A stretch of 64,000 bases of DNA from Clostridia bacterium (GCA_900769475.1 CAAGGQ010000110.1:1-64000); one strand, 5' to 3'. Shown: positions 34,580-43,931, counted from the first letter of the stretch. Program-made: numbers and translations. The notes: a model not told the origin generated them from the sequence alone.

Positions 34580-34671
34580 TCCCCACCGCCACCAACCAAG
34601 AATTACCGATGCTCCCGCGCCATGGCGCGTTCCCTGTTGTTTCACTGGATAAACCTTAGGCAAGATCGGTG

Positions 34672-34711
34672 AGGGTTGTTGCAAATTTTGCAACAGCCCT
34701 ACCGCTTTTTT
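34672..34711 (+). terminator. Terminator before the his operon
   Basis: AGGG-TGTTGCAAA and TTTTGCAACA-CCCT form a long stem with one mismatch, followed a few bases later by CTTTTTTA. Confidence 0.75.
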
Positions 34712-34722
34712 ATCAAAAGCTA

Positions 34723-34751
34723 TTGACTTTTACACTTTAATGTGCTAAAAT
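34723..34751 (+). promoter_or_regulatory. Promoter of the his operon
   Basis: TTGACT at 34723-34728 and TAAAAT at 34746-34751, spacer 17. Confidence 0.85.
34733..34744 (+). promoter_or_regulatory. Candidate operator for the TrpR-like his regulator
   Basis: CACTTTAATGTG lies inside the promoter spacer and is symmetric in ten of twelve positions. TrpR-family repressors bind short palindromes of this kind, and the regulator is the first gene downstream, so autoregulation is likely. Confidence 0.5.
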
Positions 34752-34782
34752 GGTAAACAATTAAAATAAAGGCGGTAAAACC

Positions 34783-35088
34783 ATGGTAAAAAGACCCATC
34801 GACGAGGCTGAGCCCTTGTTTCAAGCCATTCTCAAGCTAAACGATATTGAGGAGTGCAAGGCCTTCTTTGACGACCTTTGCACCATCAAAGAAATTCAAG
34901 ATCTTTCTCAGCGCTACGACGTGGCCTGTATGCTGGATGAAGGAAAGAACTATCAAGAGATCTCCCGCTCCACGGGAGCCAGCACGGCCACCATTTGCAG
35001 AGTGAACAAATGCCTCAACTACGGCAGTCGGGGATACCGCATGATCCTGGACCGCCTCAAGGAAGGCGAGGAGAGCAACGATGATTGA
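34783..35088 (+). CDS. TrpR-like regulator of the YerC/YecD family (probable HisR)
   Basis: A 101-residue all-helical DNA-binding protein of the YerC/YecD branch of the TrpR superfamily. The helix-turn-helix is NYQEISRSTGASTATICRVN. In Firmicutes this family is predicted by comparative genomics to repress histidine genes, and here it is the first gene of the complete his operon, overlapping hisZ by eight bases. It probably binds the palindrome in its own promoter, with histidine as likely co-repressor; neither point can be shown from sequence. Confidence 0.85.
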   Translation: MVKRPIDEAEPLFQAILKLNDIEECKAFFDDLCTIKEIQDLSQRYDVACMLDEGKNYQEISRSTGASTATICRVNKCLNYGSRGYRMILDRLKEGEESNDD

Positions 35089-36193
35089 AAAGAATCTGTT
35101 AAAGAATGAAGAAAGCGCCATTTTTGCATTGCGCAGGCTGTACCAATCCTTTGGCTACCAGCAATTCAAAATGAGTAAATTTGAAGAATACGACCTCTAC
35201 CTTCGCAACAAGGATTTTCTGGTTTCGGATCACGTGATCACCTTTACCGATACCAACGGTCGCCTCATGGCCCTCAAACCCGACGTGACCCTTTCCATCG
35301 TAAAGAACAGCAAGGATACCCCCGGTTGCGTTCAAAAGGTCTACTATAACGAAAACGTCTACCGCGTGTCGGAAAGCAGTCATTCCTACAAGGAGATCAT
35401 GCAGGTGGGACTGGAATGTCTTGGCGATGTGGATGACTACGCCATTGCCGAGGTGGTGACCCTGGCCGCTCGCAGCTTGCTGGAGGTAAGCACCGAATCG
35501 ATCCTGGACGTTTCGGACTTGGGGCTTCTTTCCGCCGCCATTGAGGAAACCGGGATCACCGGGGACGCCCGCAAGGCCCTGCTGCGTTGCGTGGGCGAAA
35601 AGAACCTCCACGGCATGACCGATATTTGCACCGCGGCCGGCGTGGAGCCCGCCAAAATCCTTCCCCTCAAGGCCCTGATGTCGGCCTACGGAACCCCTTC
35701 TCGGGTGCTTGCTACCCTGAAGGAGCAGCTTCCCGGTGCCCATTGGCAAACCAAGCTGGCTCGCCTGGAGCGGATCCTGGCCGTGGCCACCGTACCCAAC
35801 CTGCGCCTGGATTTCTCGGTGGTGGGCGACATGAACTACTACAACGGCATCGTCTTTAAGGGCTTTGTCAGCGGCATTCCCCAAAGCGTCCTCTCGGGCG
35901 GACAGTACGATCTGCTCCTGCAAAAATCGGGACGGAGCGCGGGAGCCATCGGCTTTGCCCTCTACATGGATCTTTTGGAGGACTGGCTCACCCCCCGGGT
36001 GACCTACGACGTGGACGTGGTCCTGCTCTACGATCCCGCAACCGATCTGCAGCGTCTGTCCGCGGTAGTGAACGAGCTGACCGCCCAAGGCCTCAGCGTG
36101 ACCGCCCAGCGATCGGTGCCCGAAAAGATGAAATATCGTCAGCTCATGCAGCTGACCGGAAGCGAGGTGAAGATCCTTGAAGCCCATGCTTAA
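35081..36193 (+). CDS. hisZ: ATP phosphoribosyltransferase regulatory subunit
   Basis: A 370-residue HisRS-like protein that lacks synthetase function and forms the regulatory part of the short-form HisG complex. Class II-type blocks visible are LMALKPDVTLSIVK and YYNGIVFKGFV, with a C-terminal anticodon-domain-like end. Long plus-short pairing with the 208-residue HisG next to it supports the call over a true HisRS. It overlaps the regulator gene and hisG. Confidence 0.92.
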   Translation: MIEKNLLKNEESAIFALRRLYQSFGYQQFKMSKFEEYDLYLRNKDFLVSDHVITFTDTNGRLMALKPDVTLSIVKNSKDTPGCVQKVYYNENVYRVSESSHSYKEIMQVGLECLGDVDDYAIAEVVTLAARSLLEVSTESILDVSDLGLLSAAIEETGITGDARKALLRCVGEKNLHGMTDICTAAGVEPAKILPLKALMSAYGTPSRVLATLKEQLPGAHWQTKLARLERILAVATVPNLRLDFSVVGDMNYYNGIVFKGFVSGIPQSVLSGGQYDLLLQKSGRSAGAIGFALYMDLLEDWLTPRVTYDVDVVLLYDPATDLQRLSAVVNELTAQGLSVTAQRSVPEKMKYRQLMQLTGSEVKILEAHA

Positions 36194-36812
36194 TATCGCC
36201 CTGCCCAAGGGACGTCTTGGGGAAAAGGTCTACGCCATGTTTGAAAAGGCCGGCTTTGCCTGCCCTGCCATCAAGGAAAACACCCGCAAGCTGATTTTTG
36301 AAAACGAGGAATGTGGTGTGCGCTACTTTTGGGCCAAGCCCTCGGACGTAGCCATCTACGTTGCGCGCGGAGCCGCCGACATCGGTGTGGCCGGCAAGGA
36401 CATCCTCCTGGAATACAAGCCCGACATCTACGAGCTCCTGGATCTGAAGACCGGCAACTGCCGCATGGCCGTAGCCGCCCCCAAGGGCTTCCGCGACGAT
36501 CCCCGCCGCACCCTAAAGGTTGCCACCAAATTTTCCAACATTGCCGGCGCCTATTACGCCTCCCTGGGGCGCGAGATCGACATTATTCATCTCAACGGCT
36601 CCATTGAGCTGGCACCTATTCTCGGGCTTTCCGACGTGATCGTGGACATTGTAGAGACCGGCACCACCCTGAAGGAGAACGATCTGGAGGTCTTTGAAAC
36701 CATCGTCCCCATCAGCGCCCGTCTGATTGCCAACAAGGCAAGCTTTAAATTCAAGAGCGAGCAGATCGAACGGCTGGTTCAGAGCATCGCCGAACAGTTA
36801 CAGGAGGGATAA
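36186..36812 (+). CDS. hisG: ATP phosphoribosyltransferase, short form
   Basis: A 208-residue catalytic subunit for the first step of histidine synthesis (ATP + PRPP). It starts MLNIALPKGRLGEKVY and has the PRPP-site block DVIVDIVETGTTLKEN. The C-terminal regulatory domain of long HisG is absent, so it must rely on HisZ. The start at 36186 is preferred to a TTG at 36177; it overlaps hisZ by eight bases. Confidence 0.95.
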   Translation: MLNIALPKGRLGEKVYAMFEKAGFACPAIKENTRKLIFENEECGVRYFWAKPSDVAIYVARGAADIGVAGKDILLEYKPDIYELLDLKTGNCRMAVAAPKGFRDDPRRTLKVATKFSNIAGAYYASLGREIDIIHLNGSIELAPILGLSDVIVDIVETGTTLKENDLEVFETIVPISARLIANKASFKFKSEQIERLVQSIAEQLQEG

Positions 36813-36816
36813 TCCC

Positions 36817-38100
36817 ATGATTCAGATTTTAACCTACGGCTCCGTGCCCAACAGCCAAATCTTTGCCCGCACCGAGCCCAAGATCAACGTGGAGCAAACG
36901 GTAGCCGATATTCTCGCCGCCGTCCGCGAACGCGGCGACGCCGCTCTTTATGAATTCTGTGAGAAATTCGACCACGCCAAGCTCTCCTCCCTGGCGGTGA
37001 CCCCCGAGGAGATCGACGAGGCCGTGGCGGCGGTGGAGCCCCGCTTCCTGGAGGTTTTGGAAAAGGCCGCCAAGAATATTCGCGCCTTCCACGAAAAGCA
37101 GGTGCGCAACAGCTTTATCATCAATAACGAAAACGGCATCGTAGTAGGACAAAAGATCATTCCCGTGGATCGCGCCGGCCTTTACGTGCCCGGCGGCACG
37201 GCGGCCTATCCCTCCACCGTGCTCATGGATGCCATTCCCGCCAAGATCGCAGGCTGCCGCGAGGTGGTCATGGTCTCGCCTCCCAACAAGGAGGGCAAGA
37301 TCAATCCCGTGATCCTGGCCGCCGCCAAGATCGCCGGCATCGACCGCATCTTCAAAGTGGGCGGTGCCCAGGCCGTGGCCGCATTGGCCTTTGGAACCGA
37401 GAGCATCCCCAAGGTGGATAAGATCGTGGGCCCCGGCAACGCCTTTGTGGCCGAAGCCAAAAAGCAGGTCTTTGGCATGGTATCCATTGATATGATCGCC
37501 GGCCCCAGCGAGATCCTGGTGGTGGCCGACGGAACGTCCAATCCCCGCCACGTGGCGGCCGATCTCCTCTCCCAGGCCGAGCACGATAAGATGGCCAGCG
37601 CGGTGCTGGTGACCGATTCCCAAGACCTGGCTCTGGCAGTACAGGCCGAGCTGGAGCGGCAGATCCCCCTGTTGGAGCGTGCCGAGATCGCTCGTGCCTC
37701 CATTGACGACAACGGCAAGATCATCGTGGCTCCCACTCTGAACGTGGCCATCGACATTGCCAACGAGCTGGCCCCCGAGCACCTGGAACTTTGCGTAGAC
37801 AATCCCTTTGATTATCTGGATAGCATCCGTCACGCGGGATCCATCTTTATGGGGCGCAACTGTCCCGAGGCGCTGGGCGACTATTTTGCAGGTCCCAATC
37901 ACACGCTACCTACCAGCGGCACCGCAAAATTCTCCAGTCCCCTCTCGGTGGACGACTTTATTAAAAAGACCCAATACACCTATTACACCAAGGACGCCCT
38001 GGAGCGCGTAGCCCGCGACGTGGCCTTCTTTGCCTCCCAGGAGGGCCTGACCGCCCATGCCAAGAGTGCCACGGTGCGCCTGGAGGACGAGGAACCATGA
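36817..38100 (+). CDS. hisD: Histidinol dehydrogenase
   Basis: A 427-residue zinc- and NAD-dependent enzyme for the last two steps of histidine synthesis. Family blocks include GLYVPGGTAAYPSTVLM, KVGGAQAVAALAFGTESIP, AGPSEILVVAD and GPNHTLPTSGTAKF. An AGGAGGGAT ribosome site sets the start at 36817; the frame extends upstream into hisG but has no other start signal. Its stop overlaps hisC. Confidence 0.96.
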   Translation: MIQILTYGSVPNSQIFARTEPKINVEQTVADILAAVRERGDAALYEFCEKFDHAKLSSLAVTPEEIDEAVAAVEPRFLEVLEKAAKNIRAFHEKQVRNSFIINNENGIVVGQKIIPVDRAGLYVPGGTAAYPSTVLMDAIPAKIAGCREVVMVSPPNKEGKINPVILAAAKIAGIDRIFKVGGAQAVAALAFGTESIPKVDKIVGPGNAFVAEAKKQVFGMVSIDMIAGPSEILVVADGTSNPRHVAADLLSQAEHDKMASAVLVTDSQDLALAVQAELERQIPLLERAEIARASIDDNGKIIVAPTLNVAIDIANELAPEHLELCVDNPFDYLDSIRHAGSIFMGRNCPEALGDYFAGPNHTLPTSGTAKFSSPLSVDDFIKKTQYTYYTKDALERVARDVAFFASQEGLTAHAKSATVRLEDEEP

Positions 38101-39158
38101 GTCGCTTTTTCAGTTCAAAATATGCGAGTCTGAAGCCCTACACCCCCGGGGAACAGCCCAAGGAGATGCAGTACGTAAAGCTCAACACCAACGAGTCGCC
38201 CTTCCCGCCCTCCAAAAAAGCGCAGGAGGAAGCGGCCAAGGCCGCGGCGTCGCTCCAGCTCTATTCCGACCCCACCTGCAAAAAAACCACCGAGGCCTTG
38301 GCAAAGACCCTTGGCGTAGAACCCGACGAGGTGCTCCTCACCAACGGCTCGGACGAGATCCTCAACTTTGCCTTCATGGCCTTTTGCGACGAGCACACCC
38401 CCGCCGCCTTTGCCGACATCACCTACGGCTTTTACAAGGTCTTTGCACAGATCAACCGTTTGCCCTATAAGATCATTCCCCTCAAAGAGGATTTCACCAT
38501 TGACGTCAAAGACTATTTCGGATTGGGACATACCGTCTTTCTTGCCAATCCCAACGCGCCCTCGGGCATTGCCCTGACGGTGGCCGAGATTGAGGAGATC
38601 CTGCAGGCTAACCCCAACAACGTGGTGGTGATCGATGAGGCCTACGTGGACTTTGGCACCGAGAGCTGTGTTCCCCTCATTCACAAATACGACAACCTAT
38701 TGGTAACCCAGACATTTTCCAAATCCCGCTCCATGGCGGGAGCACGCCTGGGATTTGGCGTGGGCTGTAAGGCTCTGATCGCCGATCTCAACGCCATCAA
38801 ATATTCCACCAATCCCTACAACGTCAACTCCATGACCCTGGCGACGGGCTACGGCACCCTGGCCGATCCCGATTACACCGCCGCAAACTGCAAAACCATT
38901 ATGGAAAACCGGGAACGAACCGCCAAGGCCTTGGCCGCTCTGGGCTTTTCCATGACCGAATCAAAGGCCAACTTCCTCTTTGCCAAGCATCCGGATCTGG
39001 ACGGCAAGGAGCTCTACCTGGAGCTGAAGCGTCGCGGAATTCTGGTACGCCACTTTGACGATCCCCGCATTTCCGACTACAACCGCATTACCGTGGGAAC
39101 GCAGGAGCAAATGGAGATCCTGCTCGCGGCCATCCGCGCAATCCTGGAGGCGTGCTGA
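38097..39158 (+). CDS. hisC: Histidinol-phosphate aminotransferase
   Basis: A 353-residue fold-type I PLP enzyme converting imidazole-acetol phosphate to histidinol phosphate. The substrate end is LNTNESPFPPS; the pyridoxal lysine is in TQTFSKSRSMAGARLGF. It overlaps hisD (ATGA), and a transporter gene follows after four bases. Confidence 0.95.
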   Translation: MSRFFSSKYASLKPYTPGEQPKEMQYVKLNTNESPFPPSKKAQEEAAKAAASLQLYSDPTCKKTTEALAKTLGVEPDEVLLTNGSDEILNFAFMAFCDEHTPAAFADITYGFYKVFAQINRLPYKIIPLKEDFTIDVKDYFGLGHTVFLANPNAPSGIALTVAEIEEILQANPNNVVVIDEAYVDFGTESCVPLIHKYDNLLVTQTFSKSRSMAGARLGFGVGCKALIADLNAIKYSTNPYNVNSMTLATGYGTLADPDYTAANCKTIMENRERTAKALAALGFSMTESKANFLFAKHPDLDGKELYLELKRRGILVRHFDDPRISDYNRITVGTQEQMEILLAAIRAILEAC

Positions 39159-39162
39159 CGTC

Positions 39163-40386
39163 ATGAAGCGCTCCTATCTGTCGGGAAAACAGCTGGCCTG
39201 GATCTTTACCCTGATCTATTTCTGCAGCTACACCTCCCGCATCAACTTTGCGGCCATCATTCAGGAGATCGTAACCTCCACCGGCTTTCCCAAGACCGCC
39301 CTCTCTGTGGTGTTGGTCAGTCTTTCGGTCACCTACGGCATCGGCATGGTGGTCAACGGCAAGATTGGAGACCATGTCAAGCCGCAAAACCTGATCCTCT
39401 GCGGCCTGCTCTCCACCACCCTGATCAACCTGCTTTTTCCCTTTTTCTCTGCTTCGGTCACGGCAATGGCGATCCTTTGGGGCTTCAACGGCTTTGCCCA
39501 GGCCATGATGTGGCCCCCCATCGTCCGGATCCTGGTGGCCAACACCAACGATGAATCCTACGGCTACGCCGTGGTGCGGGTCTCCTGGGGCTCCTCCTTT
39601 GGAACCATCTTCGTTTATCTCACCGCTCCGCTGATTATTTCCCTTCTGGGCTGGAAGGCGGTGTTCGGTCTCTCGGCCCTCATCGGCATTGGCACAACGC
39701 TTCTTTGGATTCTCCTCAAGGGACGAATCCATGGCGAATCTGCCACGCCTTTGGAACAGAGTGCCGCCAAGAACGCCTCCCCGCCCCGCTTTCCTCGGGC
39801 GGCGATCTTCCCCCTCTGCTTTATCGTGCTGGGCATCGTTCTCCAGGGCATGCTGCGGGACGGTGTGACCTCCTGGATGCCCACCTACCTTGCCGAGGTC
39901 TTTCAGCTAGGCAACCAAACCTCCATTCTGTGCACCGTGTCCCTGGCGGTGTTCAGCATCCTCAGCTTTAGCCTGGTGGGGGAGATCTACCGTCGCTTTT
40001 TCCGCAATGAGGTGGCCTGCGCGGCGGTGGTATACATCATCGCTTTTGCCTCGGCCCTAGTCCTCTTTCTCTTCTTTGACGCCGGCGCGATCCCGGCCAT
40101 TGCCATGATGACCCTGTTGACGGGTTGCATGCACGCCGTGAATCTGATGCTGGTGACCCACGTTCCCAAGCGTTTTAAAAAATACGGCAATATTTCTACC
40201 ATTTCGGGAGCCATCAACGCCTCCACCTACGCGGGCTCGGCCATTTCCAGCTACGGCGTTTCGGTGCTCTCGGAGGGCATCGGCTGGCAAAACACCGTAG
40301 GGGTGTGGGCCGTGATTGCCCTGCTGGGCATTGTGGTGTGCCTGGTGGCCACCCGCCCCTGGAAAGCTTTTGCCCTGGATTCTTGA
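39163..40386 (+). CDS. MFS transporter inside the his operon (OPA-like)
   Basis: A 407-residue major-facilitator protein with twelve hydrophobic spans. The early block YFCSYTSRINFAAIIQEI and the loop VNGKIGDHVKPQNLILCG resemble the organophosphate:phosphate antiporter (GlpT/UhpT-like) branch. It is embedded between hisC (4-base gap) and hisB (24-base gap), all on one strand, so it is co-expressed with histidine synthesis. Transporters are not normal members of his operons. Uptake of a phosphorylated or imidazole intermediate such as histidinol (phosphate), or histidine movement, would fit, but the substrate is inference. The open frame upstream of 39163 overlaps hisC and is not used. Confidence 0.82.
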   Translation: MKRSYLSGKQLAWIFTLIYFCSYTSRINFAAIIQEIVTSTGFPKTALSVVLVSLSVTYGIGMVVNGKIGDHVKPQNLILCGLLSTTLINLLFPFFSASVTAMAILWGFNGFAQAMMWPPIVRILVANTNDESYGYAVVRVSWGSSFGTIFVYLTAPLIISLLGWKAVFGLSALIGIGTTLLWILLKGRIHGESATPLEQSAAKNASPPRFPRAAIFPLCFIVLGIVLQGMLRDGVTSWMPTYLAEVFQLGNQTSILCTVSLAVFSILSFSLVGEIYRRFFRNEVACAAVVYIIAFASALVLFLFFDAGAIPAIAMMTLLTGCMHAVNLMLVTHVPKRFKKYGNISTISGAINASTYAGSAISSYGVSVLSEGIGWQNTVGVWAVIALLGIVVCLVATRPWKAFALDS

Positions 40387-40410
40387 ACCAACATTTGAAA
40401 GGAACATTCC

Positions 40411-40998
40411 ATGAGAACATCAACCATACAACGCCGCACGGCGGAGACCGATATTTCCCTCACCCTTACCCTGGACGGTACGGGAGCATCCCGGATCGAC
40501 AGCGGATGCGGCTTTCTTGACCACATGCTCACCCTGTTTGCCCGCCACGGTCGTTTTGATCTGACTCTTACCTGCAAGGGTGACACCTACGTGGACGACC
40601 ACCACACGGCAGAAGATATTGGCATCGTGCTGGGCCGGGCCTTTGCCGAGGCCCTTGGCAACAAAAAGGGCATCTGCCGCTACGGCTCCACGGTCCTTCC
40701 TATGGACGAGGCTCTGATCCTCTCGGCTGTCGATCTTTCGGGCCGCTCCTACCTGCGCTTTGACCTCTCAATTCCCACCGAAAAGGTTGGAAGCTTTGAC
40801 ACCGAGCTGGTCAAGGAATTCTGGCTGGCCTTCACCCGGCAAGCCGAATGTACCCTGCACCTGCAACAGCTGGCGGGGGAAAACTCCCACCACATCATTG
40901 AGGGAGCCTTTAAATCGGTGGCGCGCTCCCTACGCGACGCAGTGGCCATTGACCCGGCGTTTGCCGATGAAATTCCTTCCACGAAAGGGGTTCTCTGA
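40411..40998 (+). CDS. hisB: Imidazoleglycerol-phosphate dehydratase
   Basis: A 195-residue monofunctional dehydratase. Metal-binding blocks are SGCGFLDHMLTLFARHG, DDHHTAEDIGI and GENSHHIIEGAFKS. No phosphatase domain is fused, so histidinol phosphatase must come from another gene not in this operon. AAAGGAA ribosome site; the stop overlaps hisH by one base (TGATG). Confidence 0.96.
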   Translation: MRTSTIQRRTAETDISLTLTLDGTGASRIDSGCGFLDHMLTLFARHGRFDLTLTCKGDTYVDDHHTAEDIGIVLGRAFAEALGNKKGICRYGSTVLPMDEALILSAVDLSGRSYLRFDLSIPTEKVGSFDTELVKEFWLAFTRQAECTLHLQQLAGENSHHIIEGAFKSVARSLRDAVAIDPAFADEIPSTKGVL

Positions 40999-41627
40999 TG
41001 GTTGGAATCGTTGATTACGGCGTGGGAAATCTCTTTTCCCTTCGCTCCTCCCTGGTGGCCATTGGCGCCGACGCCTTTGTCAGCTCGGAGCCCGAGGAGC
41101 TGACCAAAGCCGACCGCATCCTGCTCCCCGGAGTGGGGGCCTTTGGGGACGCCGCCGAAAAACTCCGCAGCAGCGGTCTTGCCGACTTCATCAAGGAAGA
41201 AGCCCGGCGCGGCAAGCCCCTCCTTGGTATTTGCCTTGGCATGCAGCTGTTGTTTGAAAAAAGCTTTGAATACGGCGAGCACGAGGGTTTGGGACTCATC
41301 GAGGGCGAGATCCGTCCCATTGCCGACGTGATCCCCGCGGATTACAAGATCCCACACATCGGGTGGAACGCCCTGCACTTTGAAAAGACCGACTGTCCTC
41401 TCTTTCGATATCTGAAGGAGGGAGACCACGTTTATTTCGTTCACTCCTTTTACGCCACCAACTGTGACGACGCCGTGGTGGCAACGTCCGAGTACGGCGC
41501 ACCCCTCACGGCCGCCGTGGCTAAAAACAACGTTTTTGGTTGCCAGTTCCATCCCGAAAAAAGCGGAAACGTAGGGTTGAATATTCTGCGCGCCTTTTGC
41601 GAAACGGAGGATTTAACCCTATGCTGA
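40998..41627 (+). CDS. hisH: Imidazole glycerol phosphate synthase, glutamine amidotransferase subunit
   Basis: A 209-residue class I glutaminase supplying ammonia to HisF. The nucleophile is Cys79 in LLGICLGMQLLFE; the His-Glu pair is in CQFHPEKSG. It overlaps hisB by one base and hisA by seven. Confidence 0.96.
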   Translation: MVGIVDYGVGNLFSLRSSLVAIGADAFVSSEPEELTKADRILLPGVGAFGDAAEKLRSSGLADFIKEEARRGKPLLGICLGMQLLFEKSFEYGEHEGLGLIEGEIRPIADVIPADYKIPHIGWNALHFEKTDCPLFRYLKEGDHVYFVHSFYATNCDDAVVATSEYGAPLTAAVAKNNVFGCQFHPEKSGNVGLNILRAFCETEDLTLC

Positions 41628-42334
41628 TCTTTCCCGCAATCGATTTATACGAGGGCAAGGCCGTGCGCCTCTTGCGCGGTGACTACGCCCAAATGACGGT
41701 GTATAGTGAGCACCCCGAAGAGATCGCTCTGGCCTTTGCCAAGGCGGGAGCCACCTGGATCCATCTGGTGGATCTGGAGGGCGCCAAGAGCGGCGAGACC
41801 CCCAACCTGGAAACCGTGAAGAAGATCGTTTCGGTCTCGGGCCTTTCGGCCGAGGTAGGCGGCGGGATCCGCCGTATGGAAACCGTCAAGACCTATCTAG
41901 AGGCGGGCGTGAGCCGAGTGATCCTCGGCACCGCCGCCGTGACCGATGAAGCCTTCCTCAAAGAAGCCCTTTCCACCTACGTGGAAAAGATCGCCGTGGG
42001 TGTGGACATCAAGGACGGCAAGGTGGCCATCAAGGGATGGACCGTCGCCTCGGAGCTGGAGGCTATCCCCTTTTGCGAAAAACTTCAAAAGCTGGGCGTA
42101 CGCACCATCATCTGCACCGACATCTCCAAGGACGGCGCCATGATGGGAACCAATCATGCGCTCTATCAGGAGCTTTCCCGCCGCTTTGATCTGCAGATTA
42201 TCGCCTCGGGGGGCGTTTCCTCCATGGAGGACGTGGAAAAGCTGGCAAAGCTGGATCTCTACGGTGCCATCATCGGCAAAGCCTACTACACGGGAGCCAT
42301 TGATCTCCCCGGAGCGATCGAGGTGGCCAAATGA
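41621..42334 (+). CDS. hisA: Phosphoribosylformimino-AICAR phosphate isomerase
   Basis: A 237-residue TIM-barrel isomerase (ProFAR to PRFAR). It starts MLIFPAIDLYEGKAVRL, with the catalytic aspartate at ID; VGGGIRRMET and ICTDISKDGAMMG are the second half's phosphate and active-site blocks. Start at 41621 follows ACGGAGG. It overlaps hisF by four bases. Confidence 0.96.
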   Translation: MLIFPAIDLYEGKAVRLLRGDYAQMTVYSEHPEEIALAFAKAGATWIHLVDLEGAKSGETPNLETVKKIVSVSGLSAEVGGGIRRMETVKTYLEAGVSRVILGTAAVTDEAFLKEALSTYVEKIAVGVDIKDGKVAIKGWTVASELEAIPFCEKLQKLGVRTIICTDISKDGAMMGTNHALYQELSRRFDLQIIASGGVSSMEDVEKLAKLDLYGAIIGKAYYTGAIDLPGAIEVAK

Positions 42335-43089
42335 TTACCAAACGCATTATTCCCTGCCTGGACGTCAAAAACGGACGGGTAGTCAAGGGAGTGAATTTCC
42401 TGGGACTTTCCGACGTTTCCTCCCCCGTGGAGCTGGCCAAGTTCTACAGCGACAACGGCGCCGACGAGCTGGTGTTTTACGACATCACCGCCTCCGCCGA
42501 AGGACGTCAGCTCTTTACCGATATTCTCTGTGAAGCCGCAGGAACCGTCTTCATTCCCCTCACCGTGGGCGGCGGCATCAACACGGTAGAGGATTTTGAC
42601 CGCGTCCTCAAATGCGGTGCCGACAAAGTGAGCGTTAACTCGGGGGCCATCCGCAATCCCTCCCTCATCGGGGAGGCTGCCAAGCGCTACGGCGACCAAT
42701 GCGTGGTACTCTCGGTGGACGTCAAACGAGTCGACGGCGTCTTTCGCGTCTTTGCCAAGGGCGGACGGGTAAATACCGGCATGGAGGCCATTGAGTGGAT
42801 CAAGCGAGGCGTCGATGCGGGTGCCGGCGAGATCGTGGTCAATTCCATCGACACCGACGGCGTGAAGAAGGGCTTCGATCTGGAAATGCTGGACGCGGTC
42901 TGCAACGCCGTATCGGTTCCCGTCATCGCCTCGGGCGGCGCGGGATGCATCGATCACTTCACCACCCTCTTCAAGAACCTTCCCAAGGTGGATGCGGGTC
43001 TGGCGGCCTCGATCTTCCATTTTGGCGAGGTCAAAATCAGCGACCTGAAGCGGGAGTTGCGCGCCCAAGGCATTCCCATGCGTATTTGA
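42331..43089 (+). CDS. hisF: Imidazole glycerol phosphate synthase, cyclase subunit
   Basis: A 252-residue TIM-barrel cyclase partnering HisH. Blocks are IIPCLDVKNGRVVKG, FYDITAS and IASGGAGCIDHF, with both catalytic aspartates present (LDVKNG and NSIDTDG). It overlaps hisA (ATGA); hisIE follows after 22 bases. Confidence 0.97.
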   Translation: MITKRIIPCLDVKNGRVVKGVNFLGLSDVSSPVELAKFYSDNGADELVFYDITASAEGRQLFTDILCEAAGTVFIPLTVGGGINTVEDFDRVLKCGADKVSVNSGAIRNPSLIGEAAKRYGDQCVVLSVDVKRVDGVFRVFAKGGRVNTGMEAIEWIKRGVDAGAGEIVVNSIDTDGVKKGFDLEMLDAVCNAVSVPVIASGGAGCIDHFTTLFKNLPKVDAGLAASIFHFGEVKISDLKRELRAQGIPMRI

Positions 43090-43111
43090 TTTTTGAAAGG
43101 ATATACCAACC

Positions 43112-43762
43112 ATGCTAAACATTGACGAACTGAAATTTGACGAAAAGGGCCTGATCCCCGCCATCGTAGTGGACGCCATCTCCAAAAAGGTGCTCACCCT
43201 GGCATATATGAATCGGGAGAGCCTACAGATCTCCATGGAAAAGGGGCTGACCTGCTTTTGGAGCCGCTCCCGTCAGGAGCTTTGGCTCAAGGGCGAGACC
43301 AGCGGAAACTACCAGCACATCGTTTCCATCACCGCCGACTGCGATCATGACGCGCTGGTGGTCATGGTAGAGCCCGACGGCCCTGCCTGCCATCTGGGAA
43401 CCACCTCCTGCTTCGAGAACCCCGTATGGGAAAGCGACGAGCTCCACGAGTTCTCCCTGGAGGGACTGATGAAGCTGATCGAGGGCCGTAAAATTGAAAA
43501 AAAGGAGGGCTCCTACACCACCTACCTCTTTGAAAAGGGCATTGATAAGATCCTGAAGAAGGTGGGCGAGGAATGTACCGAGGTCATCATCGCCGGCAAG
43601 GCCGACGATAAAAAGGAGACCATCTACGAGATCGCCGACCTGGCCTACCACACCATGGTACTCATGATCCAGATGGGCATTTCTCTGGAGGACATCCACA
43701 AGGAGCTGGCTTCCCGCCACGTGATCGACCACAAGGTCAAGCAGGAAAAAATGACGAAATAA
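43112..43762 (+). CDS. hisIE: Bifunctional phosphoribosyl-AMP cyclohydrolase / phosphoribosyl-ATP pyrophosphatase
   Basis: A 216-residue fusion. The N-terminal HisI part (residues 1-115) has [21 protein letters not shown] and a zinc-type [11 protein letters not shown]; the C-terminal HisE part (from about 120) is helical with [18 protein letters not shown]. It ends the his operon, so all steps except histidinol phosphatase are encoded here. AAAGGA ribosome site; a terminator follows. Confidence 0.96.
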   Translation: MLNIDELKFDEKGLIPAIVVDAISKKVLTLAYMNRESLQISMEKGLTCFWSRSRQELWLKGETSGNYQHIVSITADCDHDALVVMVEPDGPACHLGTTSCFENPVWESDELHEFSLEGLMKLIEGRKIEKKEGSYTTYLFEKGIDKILKKVGEECTEVIIAGKADDKKETIYEIADLAYHTMVLMIQMGISLEDIHKELASRHVIDHKVKQEKMTK

Positions 43763-43772
43763 GCCGAAAACA

Positions 43773-43806
43773 GGGGAACCCTCCGACGCGGTGCAGGAGG
43801 TTCCCC
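43773..43806 (+). terminator. Terminator of the his operon
   Basis: GGGGAACC-CTCC pairs with GGAGGTTCCCC; the tail is TTCGTTAT, so the T-run is weak. Confidence 0.7.
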
Positions 43807-43860
43807 TTCGTTATATCCTACAAAAATGATGAATAAAATTTTAATTTTACCAAAGAGTCC

Positions 43861-43889
43861 TTGCCTGCCGCCATCGAATATGCTATGAT
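43861..43889 (+). promoter_or_regulatory. Promoter of the twin lipoproteins
   Basis: TTGCCT at 43861-43866 and TATGAT at 43884-43889, spacer 17. Confidence 0.7.
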
Positions 43890-43931
43890 GTATCTGTCCG
43901 ACCATTCCATGCTCTCCCTCGGAGGTAATCT

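Noticed and set aside
35081..36193. Histidyl-tRNA synthetase instead of HisZ
   Set aside because: It is shorter than HisRS, lies in a his operon next to short-form HisG, and lacks clear histidine-binding motifs of HisRS.
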